Shown here in pieces: positions 37,705-46,907 of a stretch of DNA of 64,000 nt. Every line of letters begins with the position of its first letter. The stretch's first letter is position 1. Below the pieces are notes generated by a model that was given only the letters and a program-made list of their open reading frames with translations, was not told the DNA's origin and did no database searches. Made by a program: the position numbers and the translations under genes. Source of the DNA: Chryseobacterium binzhouense (GTDB lineage: Bacteria > Bacteroidota > Bacteroidia > Flavobacteriales > Weeksellaceae); assembly GCF_007474545.1 (NCBI RefSeq), contig NZ_VKOG01000004.1:362845-426844 (forward strand), read 5' to 3'.

Positions 37705-38880
37705 TTGAATAAAGTGACTGATTTAGAACTTTTACATTTTGAACAGCTTAAAAAAGATGTTCAGGCTCAATATTTAAAAGATCACTCTCCATCTTATGAT
37801 GAAATTTCTAAGTGGAAAGGGATTGATATCATTTATTTTCAGGAAGACCTTAGAAAAAAGGCGAAAGGAAACATCAGTGAGAAATCTTTTTACACCTATT
37901 TTAAATCTTCTCCCGTTACAAAGTTACCACGTATTGATATGCTTAATTTATTGAGTATTTATGCGGGTTACAGCTCTTGGTATGAATTTAAAAAGAAGCA
38001 TCTCTTTGCCAACGAAGTGCTTACTGAAGACAGCGATTTGAGTGAAGAAGAATTGAATGATCTTGAAAAAACGATTTCTGCTCTTACAGAATTACCTAAA
38101 AGTGAAAATCTACCTCAAACGACTCCAATCATAATACCTGAAAATACTGTTTTACAAAAAAACAATACTGAAAATGAATTAATTGAAGAAATTTCAAATA
38201 AAAAAACTACACTATCAGAAACAGATATAAAGCCACAGAAAAAATCATATCAAAAAGCAGTTTGGATAGCAGTAAGTTCTGTATTTGTTATATTATTGGG
38301 ACTTTTAGGTTTCAAAGATGAATTGTTTCAAAAAACGTACACCTATTGCTTTACTGATGCGGACAGAAACCTAAGCGTGCAACGCGATATTGAAATTAAA
38401 GTAATTAAAGAAAATGAATCTCCTATTTTCTACCGTATTAAGCCGGGAGAATGTTTTGTATATCCTTCCAAAGACAAAACGCTGAAAATGCAGATCAGCT
38501 CTACGGTTTATGAGAATTTGGAAATTAACAGAAATCTGGAAAACGCACCTGAAAATGAAACCATTGCTCTGAAACCTGATGATTATAAAATGGCAGTGTA
38601 TTATTTTTCCATAAAAGATATTCAGGGAGCCAACACAGAAGAGCTGATTAAGCAAAAACGAAAACAGCTCGAAAGCCGTATAAGCAATGATGCGATAATT
38701 ACTCAGATCTACGATAGTGACATCTATGGAATTGAAACTTTGGATAAACAAAAGTACATCACTCTGGTAACCACTCCTACAACTTCACTGAAGAATCTGA
38801 AGTTGATTGAAATGAAAAAAGATAAAGGAAAAATTGTTTCGATAAAATTTAAAATTTCTGCCAATGAAAACAATCAGTAA
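37705..38880 (+). CDS. Membrane protein with cytoplasmic N-terminal domain and periplasmic C-terminal domain, 391 aa
   Basis: No family recognised. Residues 1-105 are soluble and helical (KDVQAQYLKDHSPSYDEISK, then GNISEKSFYTYFKSS, PRIDMLNLLSIYAGYSSWYE); this pattern resembles a small helix-turn-helix-like module. An acidic linker follows, then one membrane helix (VWIAVSSVFVILLGLLGF, about 190-210) and a beta-rich C-terminal domain in the periplasm. The layout resembles a signal-transmitting anti-sigma or transcription-regulating membrane protein, but this is inference. The start is TTG at 37705 (alternative GTG at 37714). Overlaps the next gene by 17 nt. Confidence 0.75.
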   Translation: MNKVTDLELLHFEQLKKDVQAQYLKDHSPSYDEISKWKGIDIIYFQEDLRKKAKGNISEKSFYTYFKSSPVTKLPRIDMLNLLSIYAGYSSWYEFKKKHLFANEVLTEDSDLSEEELNDLEKTISALTELPKSENLPQTTPIIIPENTVLQKNNTENELIEEISNKKTTLSETDIKPQKKSYQKAVWIAVSSVFVILLGLLGFKDELFQKTYTYCFTDADRNLSVQRDIEIKVIKENESPIFYRIKPGECFVYPSKDKTLKMQISSTVYENLEINRNLENAPENETIALKPDDYKMAVYYFSIKDIQGANTEELIKQKRKQLESRISNDAIITQIYDSDIYGIETLDKQKYITLVTTPTTSLKNLKLIEMKKDKGKIVSIKFKISANENNQ

Positions 38881-39439
38881 AATTTTGTTTCTCAGTATAA
38901 TCATTAGCTTAGCTGTAATCTCTTGTGTAAAAAAGGAAACAGAACCGGTAAGCGATCTTCAAAAACTGAGAAATACCAACAATAAAACCGTACAAATGGA
39001 CAGCGCACAGGCTATCAATACCATTACACAGCAAAAAATTCAGGAAGTGCTTGATCTTTCGACTTTATATTTGTCCGGAAACAGAAATACGGAAATAGAT
39101 ACTGCTATCTATTCTCAGATAGAAAAATATTTTCAAAAACCGGATTCTCTCACTTTCAAAAACCTCTTCAAGGAACTGGAGAGCCTTAAAGTGAAGAAAG
39201 CAATGGTTAACAATATTAATGTATATAAGGAAATCAACAATAACGACACCCTGAATCTTGCAAAATTCAATGTAGAATATTTTGACAGTAAAAATCAATC
39301 TATTGGAGTCTTTGAAAAAAATGCACAGTACACTTTAGTTTCAAAAGAAATCCAGTTTAAAAAAGAATTCAAGTTTTATTTTACCAACTTTTATTTTTCG
39401 CCAAAAAAAGACAGTACAGCAGTAGGGGTAACCAAATAA
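38864..39439 (+). CDS. Lipoprotein paired with the preceding membrane protein, 191 aa
   Basis: SPII signal (ISKILFLSIIISLAVISCVK, Cys21). The mature part is helical at first (VQMDSAQAINTITQQKIQEV) and then beta-rich (NVYKEINNNDTLNLAKFNVE). Its ATG lies inside the 3' end of the membrane protein gene, so the two are translationally coupled and probably work as a pair across the periplasm. Its last 49 nt overlap the end of the convergent cyclo-ligase gene. Confidence 0.75.
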   Translation: MKTISKILFLSIIISLAVISCVKKETEPVSDLQKLRNTNNKTVQMDSAQAINTITQQKIQEVLDLSTLYLSGNRNTEIDTAIYSQIEKYFQKPDSLTFKNLFKELESLKVKKAMVNNINVYKEINNNDTLNLAKFNVEYFDSKNQSIGVFEKNAQYTLVSKEIQFKKEFKFYFTNFYFSPKKDSTAVGVTK

Positions 39440-39963
39440 TCTAACGGAATATCATTATTGCGAACATCATCAATATTTTCATCGGGGTTAAAATAATTAA
39501 CTCCGATTTTTTTGGTTTTGGCGAGAATATTTTCAAAAAATTGATCGTAGAAACCTTTTCCATACCCCACTCTATTTCCTTCAGAGTCGCAGTACAGTAA
39601 AGGCGTAACGATAAAATCAAAATCAAGAACACCGGAATCAAGATCAGAAACTGGTTCAGATATTCCCCAATCATTCGTGCTGAAAACAGTATTTTCAAAT
39701 ATTTCAACAGAAATCAGGTTTTTTCCTATTACTTTCGGAACAAAAACCCGAATGTTATTTCTAAAGCAATACTGAATAAAAATTTCGGTTCTTATTTCTC
39801 TAAATTTATCAATAGGAATAAACAAGTGTATTTTATTTCCGCTTACGGGTTGAAAATATTCGGTAAAATGGCTGAAAATTTTCTCGGATAACAAGAAAAC
39901 CTCATCATCTGACAAGGTTTCTCTTTTTACTAAATATTTTTTTCTGAGATCAGCTTTAAGCAT
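39391..39963 (-). CDS. 5-formyltetrahydrofolate cyclo-ligase
   Basis: 190 aa; makes 5,10-methenyl-THF from 5-formyl-THF with ATP. Conserved: LRKKYLVKRETLSDDEVF at the N-terminus, GNKIHLFIPIDKFREIRTEI (substrate loop), DFIVTPLLYCDSEGNRVGYG and KGFYDQFFENI (nucleotide/phosphate loop GYGKGFYD). The C-terminal codons overlap the opposite-strand lipoprotein gene. 12 nt after trhO on the same strand. Confidence 0.95.
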   Translation of the reverse strand: MLKADLRKKYLVKRETLSDDEVFLLSEKIFSHFTEYFQPVSGNKIHLFIPIDKFREIRTEIFIQYCFRNNIRVFVPKVIGKNLISVEIFENTVFSTNDWGISEPVSDLDSGVLDFDFIVTPLLYCDSEGNRVGYGKGFYDQFFENILAKTKKIGVNYFNPDENIDDVRNNDIPLDYLVTPTAVLSFFGEK

Positions 39964-39974
39964 TGCCTCACAGA

Positions 39975-41336
39975 TTAAGCGGGTTGAATAATTTTATAAA
40001 GTTTATCAGACAATCTGGTTCTGAAAGGAACTTCAAATGTAATCTGATCACCTTTTTTAGCTGTTTCGGAAGGCATACCATTTACAAATAAATTAGTGAT
40101 GGTAACTTCTTGTTCTCCGGTTGTAGGACCACTTATCAAAACTTTATCACCTAATGAAAGATCTTTATTACTGATGATAAACTGAGCCACTTTAGCATTT
40201 TTAAAATAATGTTCAGATTTACCAATAAGAACTTTTTTAACTTTGATTTTCTGACGAATATCTATAGTTTCTGCTTTTGCTAAAGGCTGATCTGGTAAAT
40301 TTCCTGACTTTTTAAATAATAATGCATCAGATTTCCCTTTTCTGAAAACTTTATTCCCGACCTGTCTGCCTTTTCTTATTCTTTTCTGCTCATCAACCGG
40401 TAAATGAATAATGTCCAGGCATTCTGTAGAGCAGCAATTTTCCATCGCTGTTTTACACTCGTCACACTGGATGAAAAGTAAATGACATGCGTCATTAGCA
40501 CAGTTGGTGTGATTGTCGCAAGGTTTTCCGCACTGATGACATTGTGCTATAATATCATTGGTAATTCTTTCTCCTAACCTGTGGTCAAAAACGAAATTTT
40601 TCCCGATAAATTTGCTTGGAATGCCTTCTTCTTTTATCTGACGTGTATATTCTATAATACCGCCTTCCAACTGGTATACATTCTTAAAACCCTGATGTTT
40701 GAAGTATGCACTTGCTTTTTCGCAACGAATTCCGCCTGTACAATACATCAGAAGATTTTTGTCATCCTTATAATTCTGCAGCTGCTCGTTGATGATCGGC
40801 AGACTTTCTCTGAAATTTTCCACATCAGGAGTGATTGCACCCTCAAAATGTCCGACTTCACTTTCGTAATGATTTCTGAAATCTACAACAATAGTATTTG
40901 GATCTTCCAGAAGCTGGTTAAATTCTTTAGCCTTTAAATGGATTCCTTTATTAGTAACATCAAAGGTTTCATCATTGAGACCATCTGCAACAATTTTATT
41001 TCTTACTTTAATGGTTAATTTCAGAAAAGAGTGGTCATCCTGCTCTACGGCAACATTCAGACGAATGCCTTTCATAAAATCATATTCTTCAAGCGTAGCC
41101 CGAAAAGCCTCAAACTGATCAGCAGGAATACTCATTTGAGCATTAATACCTTCATGTGCAACATAAATACGACCCAATGCATCAAGAGCATTCCAGGCTA
41201 TAAATAAGTCATCACGAAATTTTTTAGGGTTTTCAATTTTGGCGTACGCATAGAAAGATAGTGTAAGACGCTCCTGTCCGGCTTCGTCGATAAGTCTGGC
41301 TCTTTCTTCTGCGCTTAAAGTGTTGTACAGTTGCAT
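39975..41336 (-). CDS. trhO: tRNA uridine(34) hydroxylase TrhO (rhodanese-like) with extra C-terminal beta-barrel domain
   Basis: Oxygen-dependent 5-hydroxylation of U34 in tRNAs (first step to mo5U/cmo5U). N-terminal acylphosphatase-like domain, then rhodanese domain with active-site Cys in LLMYCTGGIRCEKASAYF, and a cysteine-rich zinc-type cluster (CHQCGKPCDN, CANDACH, CDECK, CCSTEC). E. coli TrhO is about 350 aa; this one is 453. The extra 110 residues (about 340-453, IDIRQKIKVKKVLIGKSEHY ... GDKVLISGPTTGEQEV ... DQITFEVPFRTRL) look like a translation-factor-type beta barrel, as at the C-terminus of U32 peptidase/TrhP proteins. The last statement is from pattern only. Confidence 0.93.
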   Translation of the reverse strand: MQLYNTLSAEERARLIDEAGQERLTLSFYAYAKIENPKKFRDDLFIAWNALDALGRIYVAHEGINAQMSIPADQFEAFRATLEEYDFMKGIRLNVAVEQDDHSFLKLTIKVRNKIVADGLNDETFDVTNKGIHLKAKEFNQLLEDPNTIVVDFRNHYESEVGHFEGAITPDVENFRESLPIINEQLQNYKDDKNLLMYCTGGIRCEKASAYFKHQGFKNVYQLEGGIIEYTRQIKEEGIPSKFIGKNFVFDHRLGERITNDIIAQCHQCGKPCDNHTNCANDACHLLFIQCDECKTAMENCCSTECLDIIHLPVDEQKRIRKGRQVGNKVFRKGKSDALLFKKSGNLPDQPLAKAETIDIRQKIKVKKVLIGKSEHYFKNAKVAQFIISNKDLSLGDKVLISGPTTGEQEVTITNLFVNGMPSETAKKGDQITFEVPFRTRLSDKLYKIIQPA

Positions 41337-41603
41337 GCTATAAACTTTTTAAGTGAGAAAATTTTTACAAAGATAAGATTTTAACTTAAGTGAGTAAACC
41401 TGTTTTTTCGCATATTTTTAAAATGTTATTTAACTTTTTGACAGCAATCACCATCTTAACTGATGACATTTTGTCTTTAATTATTTTTTAAGCAGTGTTA
41501 AACTCACCGCAAAATTATGGTTTAAACTGTAAAATGGCATAATTGTCGTTAAATTTTAGTTAAAATTGAAACACTTAAAACTAATTGAATACTTATTTAG
41601 CAT

Positions 41604-41611
41604 TAAATTTG
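41604..41611 (+). promoter_or_regulatory. Possible -7 box of the htrA promoter
   Basis: TAAATTTG 32 nt before the HtrA ATG, with a TTG at 41585-41587 (16-nt spacer, shorter than usual). The rest of the 307-nt gap 41337-41643 is AT-rich, with no further gene or hairpin that I can support. Confidence 0.4.
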
Positions 41612-41643
41612 TTTATATAAAAAATAAAATTAACAAGAAGACA

Positions 41644-43170
41644 ATGAAGAGTACATTTAAAAAACTATTACCATTTGCTGTCGTTGGCGTGATTTCAGGA
41701 GCAACCACAGTCGGCGTACAACAATATATTGGTCACGATTCTAATACTTCTGACCAATCATACTTCACAAAATCAAGTAATGTTTCTTTTGTAGGAATGA
41801 ATACTGCCGCTGTAGGCGACGATTTTGTAAAAGCAGCCAAAACTACTGTTCCGGCAGTGGTTACGATTAAGAATTATCAGACCAGAGCTTCAAGCAGAGC
41901 TTCTGAACAAGATATTTTTGATTTTTTCTTCGGAGATCCATTTGGTGGAGGCAGAAATCAGAGAAAACCTCAACAGCAGGCTCCGGAAAACATGCCATCG
42001 GGATTAGGTTCTGGAGTAATTATTTCCCCGGATGGTTATATCATATCCAATAATCACGTGGTTGCAGGAGCCAACAAACTTGAAGTCGTTTTAAGTAATA
42101 AAAAATCTTACATTGCCACTTTAGTTGGCACAGACCCAAATACGGATATTTCTTTACTTAAAATCGAAGAAAAAGGGTTGCCTTATCTTAATTTTGCCAA
42201 TTCAGACAATGTGGAAGTCGGGCAATGGGTTTTAGCAGTAGGAAATCCGCTTGGACTCAATTCTACCGTAACCGCAGGAATTATTTCAGCTAAAGGAAGA
42301 GGAATTGGGATTTTGGGCGGACAAGGAAAAGCAACCAATCCTATTGAGAGTTTCATCCAGACTGATGCAGCGATCAATCCGGGAAATTCAGGAGGTGCTT
42401 TAGTAAATGTAAACGGAGATTTGATTGGAATTAACTCTGCCATTTCGTCAACAAACGGTTATTATCAGGGATATGGTTTTGCCGTTCCAGCAAATCTTGC
42501 CAGAAAGATTATTGAAGACATTAAGAAATTCGGAATCGTACAAAGAGGATTTTTGGGTGTAACTTCTATTGATTTATCTAATGATCAGTTGGTAGCTGCT
42601 TATAACCGAGATAAGAAAACAAACCTTAAACCAGGAATTGGTGTATACGTAACCGGTTTCTCAGAAAACAGCGGCGCACAGGATGCTGGAATTAAAACAG
42701 GAGATATTATCACAAAAATTGATGGTGCTGTAGTTACGGATTTTGCTGATCTGTCTGTATTTATAGGAAGTAAAAGACCTGGAGATAAAGTACAGGTAAC
42801 GTATATGAGAAATGGCAAAGAAAATGTAACTACTGTTACACTTAAAGATCAAAAAGGAGGAACATCTACCAGAACTAAGGCAGATTTAAGCGTTACTGAA
42901 AAAATCGGAGCTGAATTTGAACCTCTGAACGACAGATTTAAAACTGAATATGGTCTGAACAGCGGTGTTGTAACTAAAAATGTGATTGAAGGAAGTGAAA
43001 TGGCTAAAATTGGAGTTGTGGACGATTATATCATCATAGAAATCAACGGAAAGCCTGTAAATTCACAGAAGGATATTGAAAAAATACTTGACGGATACAA
43101 AGGTAATGTTCAGGTAAAATTTGTTGACAACTATGGACGAATTTATACAAAAGGATTTAAAATGCCATAG
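41644..43170 (+). CDS. degP: HtrA/DegP-type periplasmic serine protease, 508 aa
   Basis: Quality-control protease of the envelope. N-terminal signal/anchor helix (LLPFAVVGVISGATTVGV). Trypsin-fold triad His138 (SNNHVV), Asp168 (DPNTDISLLK) and Ser249 (NPGNSGGALV), followed by two PDZ domains (about 300-390 and 410-508; LKPGIGVYVTGFSENSGAQD and INGKPVNSQKDIEKILDGYK). The frame extends 26 codons upstream, but the ATG at 41644 is followed directly by the signal peptide (MKSTFKKLLPF), so I chose it. Single gene with its own terminator. Confidence 0.95.
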   Translation: MKSTFKKLLPFAVVGVISGATTVGVQQYIGHDSNTSDQSYFTKSSNVSFVGMNTAAVGDDFVKAAKTTVPAVVTIKNYQTRASSRASEQDIFDFFFGDPFGGGRNQRKPQQQAPENMPSGLGSGVIISPDGYIISNNHVVAGANKLEVVLSNKKSYIATLVGTDPNTDISLLKIEEKGLPYLNFANSDNVEVGQWVLAVGNPLGLNSTVTAGIISAKGRGIGILGGQGKATNPIESFIQTDAAINPGNSGGALVNVNGDLIGINSAISSTNGYYQGYGFAVPANLARKIIEDIKKFGIVQRGFLGVTSIDLSNDQLVAAYNRDKKTNLKPGIGVYVTGFSENSGAQDAGIKTGDIITKIDGAVVTDFADLSVFIGSKRPGDKVQVTYMRNGKENVTTVTLKDQKGGTSTRTKADLSVTEKIGAEFEPLNDRFKTEYGLNSGVVTKNVIEGSEMAKIGVVDDYIIIEINGKPVNSQKDIEKILDGYKGNVQVKFVDNYGRIYTKGFKMP

Positions 43171-43189
43171 TTAATCTATAAAGAAACTT

Positions 43190-43217
43190 AAAACGCTGCA
43201 GAAATGCAGCGTTTTTT
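43190..43217. terminator. Bidirectional terminator (htrA / 149-aa membrane protein)
   Basis: 11-bp perfect stem AAAACGCTGCA / TGCAGCGTTTT with a GAAA tetraloop (43190-43215), T run at 43211-43216. Between convergent genes. Confidence 0.93.
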
Positions 43218-43237
43218 ATTATAATAATTTTGAATAT

Positions 43238-43687
43238 TTACTGATTTATTTTATGGGCAGTTCGTCTCTTTTTCTTTCGTTCATAAATTACCTCAACGAT
43301 TTTGCCTCCCATCCATGCAAAGGGAAAGAAAACAAGAAATATCGAAATCTTATAGAAAGTAGGATGGTAAGGAAAAATAATAACATCAAGCATGGCTATA
43401 AACAGCATGATAAAGCCAATAAGAATAGCATAGGCTACTTTGGCATATTTTACGATAATTGCCGTTACAACGCCACCTATCGTTGTTCCTAAACCAGATA
43501 TGAACAAGAGAAAACCAAAGAAAGCATCATTGTTTTTCATACTTTCAAGAAACTTTTCCCAATGCTCAAAAGGAGCAAATGCTTCAAAAGTAATCCATTG
43601 CGGAAATGCTCTTATACCAAGAGTAATGATGAGACCAGCAATTGCAAGACCCATTAAAACCGCAAATGTATTTCTTAAAAAATTCAT
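43238..43687 (-). CDS. Four-helix inner-membrane protein, 149 aa
   Basis: Four hydrophobic helices (about 5-27, 57-80, 87-110, 114-137) with glycine motifs in the first three (LMGLAIAGLIITLG, SGLGTTIGGVVTAII) and a basic tail. No family certain. 3 nt after ridA on the same strand, so very likely in the same transcript. Confidence 0.75.
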   Translation of the reverse strand: MNFLRNTFAVLMGLAIAGLIITLGIRAFPQWITFEAFAPFEHWEKFLESMKNNDAFFGFLLFISGLGTTIGGVVTAIIVKYAKVAYAILIGFIMLFIAMLDVIIFPYHPTFYKISIFLVFFPFAWMGGKIVEVIYERKKKRRTAHKINQ

Positions 43688-43690
43688 TAT

Positions 43691-44071
43691 TTAGTCCTGA
43701 TGTGCAATCATTGAAATTTCGATATCAACATTTTTCGGAAGACAGGAAACCTGTACCGTTTCGCGCGCAGGAAAGTTTTCAGCATCAAGATATGAAGCAT
43801 AAATATCATTCATAACTGCAAAATCATCCATATTTTTAAGGAAAATACTCGCTTTTACCACGTTTTTAAAAGTCATTCCTGCTTCTGTAAGAATGGCTTC
43901 AAGATTTTTCATAACCTGATGGGTTTCTTTTTCAATTCCTTCCACAAGTTTCCCAGTTGCCGGATCTACCGGAATCTGACCTGAAATATACAATACACCA
44001 TTGGCTAAATTTGCCTGTGAATAAGGTCCGATTGCTGCAGGAGCATTTTCTGTGTTGATAATTTTCTTCAT
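43691..44071 (-). CDS. ridA: RidA family reactive-intermediate deaminase
   Basis: 126 aa; hydrolyses reactive enamine/imine intermediates from PLP enzymes. Full RidA signature: NTENAPAAIGPYSQANLANG, VLYISGQIPVDPATGKLVEG, KNVVKASIFLKNMDDFAVMN and the catalytic Arg in FPARETVQVSCLPKNVDIEI. 194 nt after lptD on the same strand. Confidence 0.96.
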   Translation of the reverse strand: MKKIINTENAPAAIGPYSQANLANGVLYISGQIPVDPATGKLVEGIEKETHQVMKNLEAILTEAGMTFKNVVKASIFLKNMDDFAVMNDIYASYLDAENFPARETVQVSCLPKNVDIEISMIAHQD

Positions 44072-44265
44072 ATAGATATTACTTTTTATAGTTCGTCTGT
44101 GTAAAAATCAATTAAATAATTTACAATTAAATACGCATTTACTATTGATCATTATCTAATTTTAAGACAATCAGAATATCATTGCAAAGTTTTGACAGCA
44201 ATAAATATTCCTAGATTTATTTCGGGTGCAAATATAAAGTTTATATTCTAAAACCAAATATGATT

Positions 44266-46854
44266 TTAGAAAGGTGCATTAGGCTGAGTGAAACTTCTGT
44301 CCTTATATTTCAGTGCATCGCTTAAAATATTCGCTTTAATTCCTATAAAAAAATCATACACCTTGTATTGTCCAAAAGGCACCCAGTTAAAATTGATGGT
44401 AAAACTTCTTTGATCCCTGGAAAAACCAATCCTTGTATATGCCAATTCTTTGGTTACCAAATCATAGTGCGTACTTCCTGTAATGTTCCAGAACGGAGTT
44501 AGCTTCATGCTTCCATCTAATCCGATGGAAGCAATTTTGGTAGGAGTTCGGGAAAGAGTTTTGGTGTAAGCATAATTGGCATTTACATTTAACGTCCATG
44601 CCTGATCAAAATGAGCATAATTATCATCGTCAAAATAATAATTCTCATTTCGGATCTCCCCTTTCTGCGAATAGGCTTTATCAAATTCTTTTTTCTCACC
44701 GAAAATTTCACTGCTTAAAGGATAAGAAAGCTGTACATTGAATGCCTGAATACTAAAGTTTCCAAAATCCTCAGTTCTGATTCCTGTTTCTGAGCCTGGA
44801 GAAAATAAAATTTTATACGGCTCAATTGCTAAGCTTGTATTCACGCTCAGTTTATTTTCAAAAAACGAGGATTGTCCGTTTACTGTAATTACAGACCACG
44901 GATGAGATTCTGCTGCAAAATTGTAGTTACCACTTATATTCAATGACTCAAAGATCTTTACTTTTTTTATTCCTGTAGAATCATTTTTAGATCTCACTTT
45001 CATTTCAATATTGTTTCCGATGTTGTAAGACAATGCACCCACCATTCCGGTTGTTGGCGTTCCTACAATTCCGTTATCAAAAATAGAATAAGGAGTAAGC
45101 GCTCCGTTGGCGTCATAATAATTCCTGAAGTAACCAAATTTTTCGTCCCCAAAATCAGGAGAATAAGTAAAACCGATACTCGGTGTCATCATATGTCTGA
45201 TTGCCTCAATAGTATTCCCTTTTTTGAAATTTGCCTGTCCGTAGAGCTGTGTCTGAACACTTGCCGTTGTTGAAAAAATACTGTACCCTGCCAATTTTTT
45301 ATTAACCTGATCTACCTGCTTATTTTGTATCGGATCGTAAAATTTCGTAAGCGTTTTGGTTGTTAAAGCATTATCAATTGTTGCTCCTAAGCTAAATGTA
45401 AAATATTTTGCAAAAGTAGTATTGGTTCCTAAAGCGATATTATTTTTTAAGCCAGTCTGCATTTTGTCCCACATCGCCTGTGTAAAAAGCTCTCCTTCAT
45501 CTGTACTTACAAAATTAGTAAGATTTAGGCCTGTATTCACGGTAATATTTTCCAGCAAGCCGCTTCTTGTACCGGTTTTTGATTTAAAAAGATAGAACTG
45601 ATTGATTGCTACATTCATTTGCGGTAATCTTAAATCTGAAAGACCCGTTGCAAAATTTTGCGAATATGATGCTGTTCCGGTAATTGTTGCAGGAAGCTTC
45701 AGAAATCTTTTGGTGAGCGTAAGGGTAGAGTTCTGCTGAGTTCTGAGAACACTCTGATCCATAATATAGTTATTATTAACCGTATTATTATAAAATGTCT
45801 GACTCGTTACATCTACCGAAGCAGAAAAGTTGAGGAAAGGATTAGCTTTAGCATCTTGTGTATGTCTCCATGCGATTCTGTAAGTACCCGTTTTACTGTA
45901 GTTATCCAAACCTTTAATTCCTCTTACCGTACTTCCTATATCTGCAGAAAAATTTCCTGTATAACGGTATTTCTTGAGATAATTCATTTCAGGTCTCAGG
46001 TTCCAGCTTCCTTTGGTATAAATATCAGCAAGAATTTTGAGATCGAAATGCTCTCCAATGGGCTGATAATATCCTAATCCGTTAAGAAAAAAACCTACAT
46101 CTTCTCTTTCCCCGAAACTCGGAATCAAAATTCCGGCAGAACGCTTGTCTGAAAAAGGCAGAATAGCAAACGGCATAATCAGCGGAGTAGGAACATCTTC
46201 TATATACATTTGTACAGGTCCGGTGATGAGGGAAGAACTGTTTTTGCCCTTCTGCATTTTGATGTGAGATGCTAAAAGGTGATAATCCGGTCGGGTGTCT
46301 TTATTATCAATATAATAAGTATCGGTAGTAAATTCCCCTCTTCTCATTACAAAAACCGAATCGTTGTATTTTTTGGTTTTCTGAGCAACAATCAAACCTT
46401 CACTTTCTTCTGTTCTGGCGTTATATGCTATTGCCTGTTTGGTTTTTGTATTGTAATTAAAATTATCTGTTTTATAATCTTTTCCTCCCTGATTGACTTT
46501 TACCAGTTCGGTATATTTCCCTAAAGAATCCAGCTTTCCTCTTGCATAGAAGATATTGCGCTCTTCATCAATAGAAATATAATCTGCATCAATCTGCAGA
46601 TCCTGATACTTTACCTGTGCATTTTTATTAAGGTAAATCATTCTTTTAGGAACATCTCGGCGAATATCATCTGCTTTGGTATCTAAAATATCTTCCAGAG
46701 ACTCTTTCGCTGCAACCACTGTATCTTTTTTGGCGATGCTATCATTAATTACCGTTGCCTTAACTGTTTTTTTAGGATTTTCCTGTGATAAAAAACTGTT
46801 AAAAATTAGGATAATTAAAATTTGTAATATATTTTTGAAGACGGTTTTGTCCAA
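44266..46854 (-). CDS. lptD: LPS-assembly outer membrane protein LptD
   Basis: Large beta barrel that inserts LPS into the outer leaflet together with LptE. 862 aa. A signal-like hydrophobic N-terminus (ILQILIILIFNSFLSQ), then the OstA-like beta-jellyroll (YLNKNAQVKYQDLQIDADYI, ERNIFYARGKLDSLGKYTEL) and from about 210 the barrel (PTPLIMPFAILPFSDKRSAG; LIPSFGEREDVGFFLNGLGY, the conserved LptD strand entry). Start appears to be TTG at 46852-46854; no ATG precedes the signal segment and the next Met is at residue 72. Divergent from the amidase gene 53 nt away, an arrangement that is common in Flavobacteriia. Confidence 0.92.
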   Translation of the reverse strand: MDKTVFKNILQILIILIFNSFLSQENPKKTVKATVINDSIAKKDTVVAAKESLEDILDTKADDIRRDVPKRMIYLNKNAQVKYQDLQIDADYISIDEERNIFYARGKLDSLGKYTELVKVNQGGKDYKTDNFNYNTKTKQAIAYNARTEESEGLIVAQKTKKYNDSVFVMRRGEFTTDTYYIDNKDTRPDYHLLASHIKMQKGKNSSSLITGPVQMYIEDVPTPLIMPFAILPFSDKRSAGILIPSFGEREDVGFFLNGLGYYQPIGEHFDLKILADIYTKGSWNLRPEMNYLKKYRYTGNFSADIGSTVRGIKGLDNYSKTGTYRIAWRHTQDAKANPFLNFSASVDVTSQTFYNNTVNNNYIMDQSVLRTQQNSTLTLTKRFLKLPATITGTASYSQNFATGLSDLRLPQMNVAINQFYLFKSKTGTRSGLLENITVNTGLNLTNFVSTDEGELFTQAMWDKMQTGLKNNIALGTNTTFAKYFTFSLGATIDNALTTKTLTKFYDPIQNKQVDQVNKKLAGYSIFSTTASVQTQLYGQANFKKGNTIEAIRHMMTPSIGFTYSPDFGDEKFGYFRNYYDANGALTPYSIFDNGIVGTPTTGMVGALSYNIGNNIEMKVRSKNDSTGIKKVKIFESLNISGNYNFAAESHPWSVITVNGQSSFFENKLSVNTSLAIEPYKILFSPGSETGIRTEDFGNFSIQAFNVQLSYPLSSEIFGEKKEFDKAYSQKGEIRNENYYFDDDNYAHFDQAWTLNVNANYAYTKTLSRTPTKIASIGLDGSMKLTPFWNITGSTHYDLVTKELAYTRIGFSRDQRSFTINFNWVPFGQYKVYDFFIGIKANILSDALKYKDRSFTQPNAPF

Positions 46855-46907
46855 TTTTATTTATGTATAATTTGGCTCAAAATTACTATAATTTTTAAAA
46901 CTGAAAG

